DNA of 64,000 nucleotides from Diphasiastrum complanatum (Eukaryota > Streptophyta > Lycopodiopsida > Lycopodiales > Lycopodiaceae), in the NCBI GenBank assembly GCA_029204225.1, contig CM055112.1, positions 25,036,529 through 25,100,528 of the forward strand, written 5' to 3'. Below are positions 10,883 through 20,943 of this stretch, one piece after another. A model generated the notes under the pieces. That model saw nothing but the letters and a program-made list of their open reading frames with translations. It was not told the origin of the DNA and made no database searches. The translations under genes were made by a program, and so were the position numbers. Numbering within the stretch: position 1 is the first letter of the stretch; the number at the start of each line of letters is the position of its first letter.

Positions 10883-11266
10883 TTGGGTTATTGTGAGAAT
10901 TTGATGCTCTATGGGAATGCACATTCAATGCAAAGAATACATTATTTGGAAGAGGAATCAAGGAAAATATCAAAGGAGTGCAAAGAAAAATCTACAAAGA
11001 TGAAAACTTGTTTGGATGAAAATGAGATGCTCAAGGAGGAGATCCAAATGTTGAAATCTTCTTTGCATCATTATACAACTAGTAATGATGAGATAAAAAT
11101 TGCATTTCAATCCATGCATATCTCATATTTGTCTCTTGTTGAAGATATGGATGTGCTCAACAGAAAGGTCCAAAGCAACAAGAGGAAAAGACTGGTAAAC
11201 AAGGATATATGTGATCTATCATCCAGAGGAGGTCATAGAAAAAGACGAATCCGTGCATACAAGTAG
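10883..11266 (+). CDS. hypothetical coiled-coil protein fragment, 127 residues
   Basis: An open frame with strongly charged, heptad-like composition. Residues about 20-65 (YLEEESRKISKECKEK onward, then DENEMLKEEIQMLKSSL) look like a coiled coil, and the C-terminus is basic (KRKR, GGHRKRRIRAYK). The family is not recognised. It ends immediately before a minus-strand copia fragment, so it may be the surviving exon of a disrupted gene or part of a transposon. No promoter or partner gene is visible. Confidence 0.35.
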   Translation: MGYCENLMLYGNAHSMQRIHYLEEESRKISKECKEKSTKMKTCLDENEMLKEEIQMLKSSLHHYTTSNDEIKIAFQSMHISYLSLVEDMDVLNRKVQSNKRKRLVNKDICDLSSRGGHRKRRIRAYK

Positions 11267-11280
11267 GTTATAGCTTATTT

Positions 11281-12482
11281 GGTACTGAAAATTGCTTGAA
11301 ATTTTTGATTTATTCATAATCACTAATTTTGTTATTATTAGGCAAGCCAATAGCTTTGGATTTCTTGACCATGGACACCATAGAATTATAGTTAGGATGC
11401 CCCAACCTTCTATGCCATAGTTCCTCCAAAGACATATGAGAAGCAAAAGCACCATCACAAGAGTTAGCATACTCTTTGGGATCCAGCTTGTAGATTCCAC
11501 CATATCTAGACCCAGATGCAAGGATCTCATCATGCTTCTTGATTGTACATATATCAACATTGAAATTCACATCTAGTCCACTATCAAACAATTGCCCAAC
11601 ACTAATAAGATTTTCTGTTAACTTCGAAACAAAAAGTACTTTAGACAGAGAAAGAACTTTTGATGAAGAAAGCTTTAAGGGAATGGTCCCTATGCCTTCA
11701 ATAGCACACTCATGATCATTTGCTATGTAGATGGACTTCTTGGCTCCTTCATAAGGTGACATGGATGAAAAAGAATGCTTGGAGCTACACATATGTGAAG
11801 AAGCTCCACTGTCAATGTACCACGAACCATCCTTCTTGAAAGGTGATGAAGAAAAACTCGAGACCATAAGAGATCCCTCTCCATCACTTGCATGAGCATC
11901 TTCCATCTCTTCATTAGAAATGTTGGCTTGCTTGAATTGACTCTTCTTCTTGAAGCAATTTTTACTCTTCTTCTTGGATGTGGAAGCTTAAGAGGACTCA
12001 TCCTCTTCTCCTTTCTACTTGGAAATAAGATTGTTCTTGCTTGAAGAGGGTTGGTGTTGATTCTTACTTCTTGTCTTGTGCTTGTCTTTGGTAAAGAGAG
12101 CTTTACCATCAATGTTGAGAGACAGTCTTTCCATTTTCAAGAGATTATACTCTTGTCTTGATTTTTCAGAAATGAGCACACTTTGGAGTGCTTCCAAACT
12201 TGGTAGCTCCTCCTTAATGGCATAACTCTGAACAAGGTTGTCATATTCCTCCTATAACCCATTAAGTATGATTTGAACAAGTTCATTTTGGTTGATGGAG
12301 TCTCGTATGCATGACGATTCTCTATAAAGGTCTTTAACTCTCATTACATAAAATGAAGCACATTCGTCACTTCTCTGTACACTTTGAAATTTTGGTTTCT
12401 TAGTGTTAGAAGTCTAGAAGTATTATTTGCCTCATAGATGGACTTGAGAGTATCCCAAGCATCTTTGGCATTAGTACAACTA
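11281..12482 (-). pseudogene. copia gag-protease fragment (family F type)
   Basis: On the minus strand, gag remnants (12197-12482) match the gag near 49.7-50.1 kb almost word for word. They are followed by a linker in shifted frames. A protease with an intact WYIDSGASSHM site leads into a pre-integrase segment (LEELWHRRLGHPN) in one frame, 11310-11906. The sequence ends near 11281 before the integrase core, and on the gag side it breaks off near 12482. The zinc knuckle expected between gag and protease is not recognisable (only CFKKKS). Both flanks are abrupt, so this is an internal fragment without LTRs. Confidence 0.85.
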
Positions 12483-12937
12483 GACAATGCCAAAACTTGT
12501 TGAAAAAATGAGGCCAAAGCAATTAACTAAGAGTCTCCTCTTCAAATAGACATATTAACTAAAAAGGTCTTGTTGTATGTAGCCTATGGACTCCAAACAT
12601 TTATTATGATTATTAAATGGATTTCAAAAATTAAATTCATTCTTAATTATATTTGGGGTCCATGCCCACAAATACGAGAGAGAGATAAATCGTTTTTTTT
12701 TAACTGTAAAGAGAGAGCAGAGGTGGCATTTTCTTGGGAGGGGAGAGAGGATTTCTAGAGGAGTACAAAGCTATTGAGGAATGATTCAAGAAATTTAGTG
12801 GAGTGCTTAGCATATAACTTGTTATTGGTCTTGCTCTTTCTATTGCTTTGTTGTCATTGCTTACTCTTCTAATCTTACACTCTTCACTACTCTTTCACTC
12901 CACTACTTTTTAACTTTTAAAGCTTTTTTTTGATACA
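12483..12937. other. intergenic stretch upstream of the 12.9-14.1 kb gene-like region
   Basis: No gene is seen. A possible small hairpin lies at 12590-12661, bounded by GGACTCCAAA and TTTGGGGTCC. Short CT- and GA-rich tracts follow. The TC-rich stretch 12830-12935 could be the 5' leader of the next feature. Confidence 0.3.
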
Positions 12938-14064
12938 ATGTCTTCAAGTGGTAGGTCAAGTGGAAGGTCAAGTGGGAGACCATCTAGGAGAAGAGATCGT
13001 GAGGGGCCCGAAGAACATAATCAAGATTGGTTTAAAAATCTATCTCCTCAACAAAGAGATAGAATAAAAAATCTTGTGTTATCTTCTTCCGGTGAATCAT
13101 CCGAGAGAAGAGCTTCCAAGGATGCCCCTTTCTAGGAATCATGTAGTGTGTATTATGATCTTAATCCACATGGTGGAGTTATAAAAAATATGTGTGGCAA
13201 TGTAGTTCATGCCCGTTGGCGTGATTTAGTTGCTTTATATTTTGGTAAAGATTGCATGATCGATTGGTCCTCCCAATCGCTTCAAGATAAAAATAAAGTA
13301 CTAGAGATTTTATATTCTGGATTCTCTCAATCTGACTTGGGCCTTGAATTCAATGTGCCTTTGTATTCGAGACAAAAGGCAATTGATGAGAAGAGCCGTG
13401 AAGAATCCCAAGAATCCCACGAAGCCTGGATGGTGCTCCAAACAAGATTGGAGGAAGGTGAAAGAGGAACTGTTACAAAAAAATCTCCAAAAGTATGAAC
13501 AACAACGTTAACAAAGTCACTTGGGATCGGGAGAAAGGGAGAATCTAGAGGCCCAATTTGTAAGTGCAATATTTTTACTATGATTCTATTTTTGTAGTGA
13601 GATTGTTAATGTTTTTTATTGTTAAACTATATTGTATTGCTAAACTATGTTTTTTTGTTGAATGTAGCTTAGCGATTTTGGAAGACACATGACCGCGGCG
13701 GAGTACAAACAAGGTTACAATCATGGATATGTCGGCCTTAAAGCTTTTATGAAATCCCATAAATTGTTTCCAATCGTAAACTCTTAACCTTTATTGTTTT
13801 GTGATTGTTTACTTTGTGGTTTGCAAGTAAGTTTAATCTCAATTTAATCAAATCTTTGATTATATTTTGTTGAGAGGCTCTACAACTTTAAGCATTCGTG
13901 ATGTGGAGGAAAATGTGGAAAATATTGAGGACCAAAATGTGGAAGAGAACATGGATGAGAGCAAAGGGGAGTTTGAAGACAACGTACACCTACAAGACGA
14001 AGGAAGCGAGGAGGGAGGAAGTGATGATGAGTTGAGTTTTAAAATTGAATGTAAGACCTTGTAG
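12938..14064 (+). pseudogene. intron-containing gene-like region, possibly transposase-related
   Basis: The frame from 12938 begins MSSSGRSSGRSSGR (an SSGR repeat), continues with DWFKNLSPQQRDRIKNL and stops at 13133. The reading resumes at 13148 with NPHGGVIKNMCGNVV, ARWRDLVALYF and DKNKVLEILYSGF, and ends at 13498. A well-formed intron follows at about 13560-13667 (GTAAGT...TGTAG), then an exon reading LSDFGRHMTAAEYKQGYNHG. An acidic 65-residue frame lies at 13867-14064. The W-x-D-L and Q-x-x-K-x-x-x-x-x-x-Y-x-x-F spacing recalls accessory proteins of plant En/Spm-type transposons, but this is only an impression. At least one in-frame stop makes it likely non-functional, or the exon structure differs from this reading. 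Confidence 0.35.
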
Positions 14065-14760
14065 AAGGCAATGTATGAAGAGGGAATTCATTTTCTCATC
14101 AATGTACTTTTTTTTAAAATCAATATAATGTTTTGGCGCTACACCATTCTTGCGAAAATGTTGAATGCATATATTTTTAGTTTATGAATGCAAATGTATA
14201 GTCTACTGAATGCAAATGTATCTATTGATGAATTCAATGCAATGTATAGTCTATTTAATGCACATCTATTTTAGCACATGATTTGCATGCTAGAATGCAC
14301 AATGGAAAGTAATGGAAAGCACAATGGAAAGTAATGGAAACCACAGTACAATGCATCAATAGATAACACATTAAGTTATCAATTAAATATCAAATGAATC
14401 AAAATAAATGTGAATTTACCTTTACTATTGTATCTCCATTGTTTTGCAATCTTTGCTTTTCCTTTTGCATGCACTTGATCTTTCAATCCTTTGCAATAAA
14501 GCTCTTTTTCCATTTTTCATATCCAAGCCTACATCACAAACAAAAAAGATCTTAAAACTTATACTAAAATATTATGATCAGAAAACTCATACAATTAACA
14601 TCTATCAATGGACTAAAAACCCTAAACATTATCAATATTCTCACTCACATTCATTCTCATCTCATCCTCACTCCCATTTTTTCTCTCTTTTTCTCCCTCT
14701 CACAAAAAAGAAAAAAGAAGTCGACATCTAGTTTAGGAGCGAACCACATTTTGGTTCACG
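14065..14760. other. non-coding AT-rich stretch with short direct repeats
   Basis: ATGCAAATGTAT-like words recur at about 14160-14275. A 20-base unit around AATGGAAAGTAATGGAAA repeats at about 14301-14342. Open frames at 14444-14864 have no recognised content. Confidence 0.35.
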
Positions 14761-14900
14761 CGTCAAAATTTTTTTTTTGGTCCAAAAAATTTGCGTGGAT
14801 TATCCACACATGGATCATCCATGAAAAATTTAGAGACTTGGGGCCATGGATACCACATGGATAAAAAAAAAACTATCCACACGATATAAACTACATCCAT
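14761..14900. repeat. second patch of TGGATAATCCA-type palindromes
   Basis: GCGTGGATTATCCACAC at 14793-14809 is followed by ACATGGATCATCCATG and further GGAT/ATCC words to about 14882. These are the same words as at 3000-3406, so the two patches belong to one repeat family. Confidence 0.55.
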
Positions 14901-15060
14901 TTTGGATTGCCAAGTGCTTCGTTTCATTCAAAATAACAACCAAACAAAAGTGCTACGTGTCCATTGGTGCACACCACTTCCATGAATGTTTTTTTGGGAA
15001 GGTACAAATATGAATGCGAGTTAGGACGCAAATCAGAAAAGTTCAAATCTGGCCTAACCC

Positions 15061-15265
15061 GCGTCTTTCGAGTTTTGAAAAAACTCGATCCAATTCGAGT
15101 CTTCGAAAAAATTTGAGTCTTTCCAAAAATTTGAGACTTCGAAAAAATTCGAGTCTTAAAAAAGATTCAATCTTTCAAAAAATTCGAGTCGTTAGAAAAA
15201 ATCGAATAAGTGAAAAAATTCGAGTCATAAGAAAAATTCGATCCTTTGAAAAACTTTGAGTCAGT
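15061..15265 (+). repeat. degenerate tandem repeat of about 19-20 bp
   Basis: Around ten imperfect copies of a unit like AAAAAATTCGAGTCTT follow one another, with GAGTC or GAGAC spaced about 18-21 bases apart. In frame they give a basic run of S-L-x-K-N repeats, which is taken as a by-product of the tandem array rather than a gene. Confidence 0.7.
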
Positions 15266-15740
15266 GAAACCTTTGATGCCAAAGATCACTTCGACTATCA
15301 ACAGTGCTTATCATAGCTTGAGTAAAAGATCTCGCATTCAATTTGTAGAGTCGATTCCCGTTGACTCTAGCTCCTGTAGCAATCACTTTGTAGTGATTCT
15401 TGATTTCTTTGACAAGACATTTGTCACCGTCAAACTCAACCTCGAGTTGTTGATCAGCCATCGTCCCAACAGATGGTAGATTGTTAGCTAAGCCAGGTAC
15501 ATATTACATATTGCTTTTCTGCTTTATCTTCCCACTGGCTAACTTCACTGGTACCACTCCAACTCCTTTAACATATAGCAATTTGACATCAGCTTATCCA
15601 ACTTCATCACCATTGTTAGTTTCCTTGAGTTCTAAAAACCACTCTTTCCTTGAAGTCATGTGCTTGGATGCACCACTTTCAATGTACCATGTATCCTTGG
15701 CTTCATCACTTGTCATTAAAACAATTTTGAACTCTCACCA
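15261..15740 (-). pseudogene. copia protease / pre-integrase fragment with mutated active site
   Basis: The minus strand encodes a copia protease whose active-site motif reads WYIESGASKHMT in place of the usual WYIDSGAS, so the catalytic aspartate is a glutamate. Two in-frame stops follow, at about 15600 and 15518. The reading then continues YVPGLANNLPSVG and reaches a pre-integrase start (RLYKL ... DLWHQRFH) in the 66-residue frame 15261-15461. It ends at the edge of the tandem repeat. The family differs from the other copia elements in this window. Confidence 0.75.
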
Positions 15741-15783
15741 GTATCATCTTCATATTGATCATCATCGTATTGATGTTGATCAG

Positions 15784-16113
15784 TTAATTGTTGGGACACT
15801 CTCGCTTAGAGTTGTCATTACTGGATAGATGAGTCTGGCTCACAAAATTTATCACACCACATAACTGTAAATTTTTGGTTGGACACCTGATATCGGTACG
15901 ACGCGCGGGTGCACGACTACTCGGGATTCTCTTTAGCTCACGCGCGTGGATCTGATATTGATACAGATGTGCGATATTGGTATGACGCACAAATGGACGA
16001 CTGCTCTGGATTTTCTTTACCTCTGACGCGTCGTTCCAATATTTGTACTGATATGTGATATCGATATGACGCGCGGATGTACGACTACTATTGGTTTTCT
16101 TTATCTCTGGCAC
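15784..16113 (-). CDS. 109-residue frame made of 28-residue tandem repeats
   Basis: The open frame is spanned by an 84-bp tandem array, so it encodes a repeated 28-residue unit. The consensus is roughly E-x-K-K-x-x-S-S-R-x-x-x-R-H-T-D-I-x-x-x-Y-Q-Y, and 84 being divisible by three keeps the frame. It lies just upstream of, and in the same orientation as, the copia protease fragment, where the gag C-terminus would be. It could be a repeat expansion inside gag or a non-coding minisatellite open by chance. No zinc knuckle is seen. Confidence 0.35.
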   Translation of the reverse strand: MPEIKKTNSSRTSARHIDITYQYKYWNDASEVKKIQSSRPFVRHTNIAHLYQYQIHARELKRIPSSRAPARRTDIRCPTKNLQLCGVINFVSQTHLSSNDNSKRECPNN

Positions 16114-16140
16114 GTCAATCCGATATTGGTATGGACAAGA
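15889..16140. repeat. 84-bp minisatellite, three copies
   Basis: Units begin GATATCGG at 15889, GATATTGG at 15973 and GATATCGA at 16057, giving an exact 84-base period. Each unit contains an ACGACT core and a TTTTCTTTA-type block, and the array is richer in CpG than its surroundings. Confidence 0.85.
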
Positions 16141-17006
16141 CGAAAAGTAGAGAGAATATAAGAACTTTCAGAGAGAATATTCTAGATTCTCCACTTCGGC
16201 GCGATGGCTACGCTTTCTCCTCTTTGGAAAGATTTCGAAATGTGTGATCGTTCAAAAGACAGAGATCAGTAATGTGAAGAGTATGAAGCTTCCTAACTCT
16301 GAATGACAGTACTAGACACTATCTAGTGTGATTTGTGGTACTCCAAACAGACAAATGAGAGATTTCTTGGTAAACCTCTCACACAAATAGCACTTTCCAC
16401 AACAACTAAGAAGTATTGTAAGAACCCCCTCTACTCAACAGATTTTCAATTTGTCTGATGTTGCCCTGGCCTTTTGGATGCCTCCGAGATTGTACTTTTC
16501 ACAACAGCTAGGAAGTATTGTAAAAATCTTCCCACTCAACAGATTTTCAACTTGTTTGATGTTGCCTTGGCCTTTCTGATGCCTTCGGGACTGTGTCTTT
16601 GTTCCTCACTGATGATTCTGAGCTCCAAACCGACAAAATACACCAAAGAAAAATTTCTTCGAACTGTTTTTATCTCTCCAAGCTTTCACTAGGTGATGAG
16701 CTCTCGACTGAGGAAATGCGTGAAGGAGAGAGATGTCCAAACTGGACCGAGCCGAGTGGGAGAAGGCACACAATTCTCAACCAACAGCTGAGATTTCAAT
16801 TCTCAACCAACAGCTGAGATTTCAGATAATTTGTCTGCCATGGAGGAGACGCTAAGAGCGAAGGACGAAGATCAACGGGAATGAAGAGCACTAGAAATAA
16901 TGGAATGTTCAACAAGCTACTGAGCTCTCTGTTGCGGCTCTCACAATAGCTTGTTCAACTAATAATAAAAGAATCTGTTCTTGATGTAAATCCGCGATAT
17001 TATTGA
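16141..17006. other. non-coding stretch with direct duplications
   Basis: A direct repeat of about 101 bp occurs at about 16392-16492 and 16494-16595 (shared words AAGTATTGTAA, AGATTTTCAA, GATGTTGCC). A word of about 26 bases around CTCAACCAACAGCTGAGATT repeats at about 16775-16822. TGTTCAACAAGCT and AGCTTGTTCAAC form a hairpin at about 16905-16958. This may be leader or LTR sequence of the copia fragment to the left. Confidence 0.4.
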
Positions 17007-17210
17007 TATTATAATCCGCTTATTGACATCACATTGTCTGATGAGGTTTTAGATGATTTTGATAATTCAAGCTCGTACAAAGAGAGTCACCAATCTGACT
17101 TGGAAAGGGCGAATGATCCTGAACATCAATCTGTTATAGATTGCAAAGACCGTGGAGAACCAAAGCATTCAGAAACGATGGATAATATTCCTAAAAAAAG
17201 AGTAAACTGA
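17007..17210 (+). other. unassigned acidic coding-like stretch
   Basis: An open frame of about 67 codons without an ATG near its start encodes an acidic, serine-rich stretch (ITLSDEVLDDFDNSSS onward) and ends RVN-stop. Its composition looks more like coding than the surrounding AT-rich DNA, and it could be a stranded exon. No family is recognised. Confidence 0.2.
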
Positions 17211-18110
17211 ATTTGGAGCTTGGTTTGTCAAAAGTCAAAGATCTCGGAGAGTAGAGTAGGTTTAGGTTAGGGTATTAGGGTTAGGGTCTACTGAGCCTAG
17301 GTTAGGGATGTAGGTGTATAAGGTTAGGTCCGTGTTTTTGTTTTTTAAATTTGAACCTGCAAAGCTTCAAAATAAAAAATGTGAAAAAAATTTACAACAG
17401 AGACAAAACTTCAAAATTGAAAGATTGAATTACTTCTCTCTCACTTGGAAACAAAATTTTTTCAAAATGGCAATTCTAACCCATCTCCACTAATTTGATC
17501 ATAACTTTCTCAATATTGATCCATATCAAGCAAACTTAGTACCTCTAAAAAGATAACAAAAAGCTCTATCAGGCTATAGTATCAAATCAATGATTGAATG
17601 TGATTTGATAGGTCAAATTAACAGCAAAACATGACTGAAAATTTTGAAAAAAGAAAACTAACAAAACTAAAGCTAGGAATCAAGAATTGTCACAACTTTT
17701 TGGATACTAGTCCAAATGACCTGCCATATGGATCAGATCAAAGCTAAGACAATGCTCTAAAATTCTATGGATAGAAACTTGAAAAATAAAAACTCAAATC
17801 AGATCTGAAAAATTCAAACAAAGTGAAAGCAAAATTCTAGTCACCTATTTTGACAACGTTTGGAAAAATTGCCACAACTTTTGCATCTCTTATCCAAATG
17901 GCTTGAAAATTGGTGCAAATTAAAGCTGAAAAAAAGTCTACAAAGCTATTGATTCAAATTAATAATGAAAACAAAATTGAATGCTAAAAATTTGTCTGAA
18001 TAGAATTGAAAAACTCAAAGTTAAAAATTAGCCCAAAAAAAACTATAAAAACAATAAACTCATCAAATCTAATAAAATTCTCATAGAATCATCATGAATC
18101 ATGGATCTAT
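17211..18110. other. AT-rich non-coding stretch
   Basis: No gene is seen. Degenerate telomere-like TTAGGGT words lie at about 17258-17300. Paired sentences around AACTTTTGGATAC...CAAATG and AACTTTTGCATCTC...CAAATG recall leader sequence between a primer site and gag. Confidence 0.3.
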
Positions 18111-18122
18111 GCTTTGATACCA
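18111..18122 (-). other. degenerate tRNA-Met primer-binding site
   Basis: The minus strand reads TGGTATCAAAGC, one base from the usual TGGTATCAGAGC. To its right TGTCATGTGTC at 18129 could be the inner end of a minus-strand LTR, but no second LTR or pol sequence supports it. Confidence 0.4.
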
Positions 18123-18128
18123 AGAAAT

Positions 18129-19965
18129 GTCATGTGTCAAATCCCAAGCAAATAACAATAACAATGAAGTAAAGCTAGAAGCAAGAAAAGTACAAGACAA
18201 TCATGATAGCATATCAATAGAAAGCTAGAAACATGGAGATCTCAATGGAATCACATTATCAATAAAAGAAAGAGTACAAGCAATGTAAATGGAGCATTGA
18301 CTCATGTGGATAGTGTGAAAAATACAAAAATAACTTGGTAGAGGCCAAAAATCTTGTATATAGATAAACACACATGTGTGGAGCCTGTTCCCACGTGTGA
18401 AACTAGTGTACTTGTCATGTACCATAATCATATATGTTGTACATATGATGTAATTCAAGTTCTAGTGGCTAAAATGGCCAAAAACTAGTTTTCTAGACAT
18501 ATGACACATGTCATCAATCTATTGATTGCATGAGCCACATCTTTTGGTAAGGTGTCATATCCCATGTGTAGAGGACAGCTCACATGTGTGGAATAAGCTG
18601 AAGTAGGCAAATTTTGACTTCTAGAAGATTTTCATGTAGATCTCCATAAAGAAGGAAAATGGACCAAAAGTGCTCAAAATAGAAGGTTTTGTCCAAGTGT
18701 CAGTTTTGCATGATGAATCATCATATGACAAAGCACCTTCACACATGTGGGATCAGAGGGATGATCAGTACCACAAGCTCCCACTTATTGTATATATAGA
18801 GCCACAATTGGCCATAATCAATGTGAGACACCAATCTTGGTTTTGGAAGCAATTTTGAGTGATTGTCTCCATTTGTCTACTTTTGTTTTGATTGTTTTGA
18901 GGTTCTATCAATGTGTACTTGATTTTCAGGTTGGAATTTAGAAGCTCTCACTTGCAAATGAGCCAAAAAATTCACAAAATGATGTCTCTTGTCTAGTTAT
19001 AGACAATGCTCTTACTTAACTAAATATAACTATCTTCAAGGATAGTTAACCCTTGTTAAGCATTATTTAGCCTACATTGGGTCCTTAGTGGCCTATTATC
19101 CTTATTACGTACTTTGAAGGTACCCAAAGAGGGAACCGCCTTGTTCTTAAGGCTAATAGCTCCTTTTGGGCCTACAAAGCTTACAATGGATATTCTGATA
19201 CATTGATAAGCATGGATGTACTAAAAGTACATGACACGTCTAGAGTGTCCAAAAGATATTATGCATATCCCAGCTTCACTGTACTTGACTCACACTCAAG
19301 CACACCAACAAACCACTAGGTTTGACTCACAAAGTGTCATGCAAAACACAATGCTCACACAGAGAGTCTATCGTACTCTCGACCAACTGACTTGTCTCCA
19401 TCCAACTTGAAACACAAGTGGACCACATGAGCGACATGGCTCAAACTAAGAAAATCCCACTGCCACCATGAGACTTACATCCTCCATCTAGCTAGGCTAA
19501 CATGCTATCAGACACTTACAAGCACAAACCTATAAAGCTGACATACATGAGCGACTAAGACTCAACCTAAGAAAATCTTACTGCCACCACAAGACTGCCC
19601 TCACCAAATAGACAACTAGTAGACATATTGACAAGTCAATGAGCATTCAAATGACTACTTTGTTTCTAATGTACAAATGCACAACCACATAAGGGGGTAT
19701 TTTAGGGTTTAGGGTAATGGGATATTTTATATTGCCACCATATATCACTAGTTATAGAAGATATAATCTTCTTCTTTCGCATTGTCATGTGCAATTCTAA
19801 AATAAGAGCTTTGAACTTTTCCATGTTGCTTGGGAAATTTTTCACCAATAAAATCTTGCATGTTAGCCACTTCCACTCCTCTTGGATCTTGTAGGATACT
19901 AGCACCGATAGCTCCTCTCTATTAAGGACTTCTAGAGGCCCCATTGAGCAATGAGTAAGGCCCAT

Positions 19966-19968
<3 letters not shown>
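18129..19968. other. non-coding stretch, possibly eroded LTR on the left
   Basis: The left part contains several CACATGTGTG and CACGTGTG words like those in copia LTRs elsewhere in the window. A block of about 48 bases (CATGAGCGAC ... CTGCCACCA) occurs twice, near 19428 and 19549. No credible gene is present. Confidence 0.3.

Positions 19969-20038
<70 letters not shown>
19969..20038. repeat. (CT)n microsatellite, left part
   Basis: A perfect TC dinucleotide run of 70 bases directly abuts the left LTR of element B. A second run abuts the right LTR. Confidence 0.95.
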
Positions 20039-20039
<1 letters not shown>

Positions 20040-20040
<1 letters not shown>

Positions 20041-20735
20041 GAAAGTACTATACTTTAGGACCATAAATGGATCTACAAAAGATCCACAAGAGTGATTGGA
20101 TGCTTTCTTAACAATCTATCAAAAAACTAGACACAAAAAAGTTGATCTAGATTGGCAATTTGACAAACAACAAGCATTAACAATCAAAAGCATTGATCAA
20201 CATTAAAATCCGAGCCCACAGTGTGTACTACAGGCTGTAGTACGGCCTTCAACCTGAGAAACAAGTAAAAATTGATTTGGTTTCATTTGGATCACAAAAA
20301 CTCAATGTACATAGTGAACTAGCTTGAGATTGCCAATGAGCTCCAAAAATTTTCTATCTTCTCACTATGGAGAGAGGGAATACATAGCAAATTCGACTTC
20401 CTTCTTGAAGTTAGGTGGATTTCCAGCATGTAATAAGGAAGTCAACTCACTCCTTGACCTAAAATGAAACCCTAGACTAGAACCTAGAGTTATGCTTGGT
20501 AGGTAGCTAGTTGGTCAAATTTTCACCTTAAACTTAGGTGTAGGTCCTATAAAGTAGCGATGACCACCAAATAGACATGACCAACTCTTTTGACTTGACC
20601 TAACCTACATTACGAGTGGGTTTCCACGTGGCATCTTGTCTTTACATGTGTGGAACCCAATTATACACAATATTTACAATGTTCTACATGGTCTTTGATC
20701 AAGCTAGATTTGCCAATCTTTGGCAATTCTTCACA
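20040..20735 (-). repeat. 3' LTR of element B
   Basis: On the plus strand this runs from TGAAAGTACTATAC to GGCAATTCTTCACA, 696 bases. It matches 23816-24485 plus 25007-25035 closely. On the minus strand it starts TGTGAAGAATTGCC directly after the polypurine-like TTTGAGGAGGAG (about 20736-20748). Confidence 0.9.
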
Positions 20736-20943
20736 CTCCTCCTCAAATTTAGCTTGATCTATTTACAAACTTGATAGATGAATGAGAGCTTTTAAAAGTG
20801 TCTAAAAAATCCAGCTACAAACAAGGAACTTTTGAGACTCCAATAGAGAATGATGTCCATGAAGGTTTTTTCATCACCTCTTAGAGGATCCCTTACAAGA
20901 TGTTCCATAAATGTGTCTATATACATGTAGCACATTTCAAAAA

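Noticed and set aside
3000-16140. Possible CRISPR-like array from the spaced palindromes and tandem repeats.
   Set aside because: Repeats are degenerate, spacing is irregular or there is no unique spacer, and the DNA is clearly plant nuclear.
19702-20064. Open frame with a long arginine-glutamate run on the minus strand (also at 24948-25157 and 60502-60729).
   Set aside because: It is produced by the (CT)n / (GA)n dinucleotide arrays, which are open in several frames; no gene evidence.
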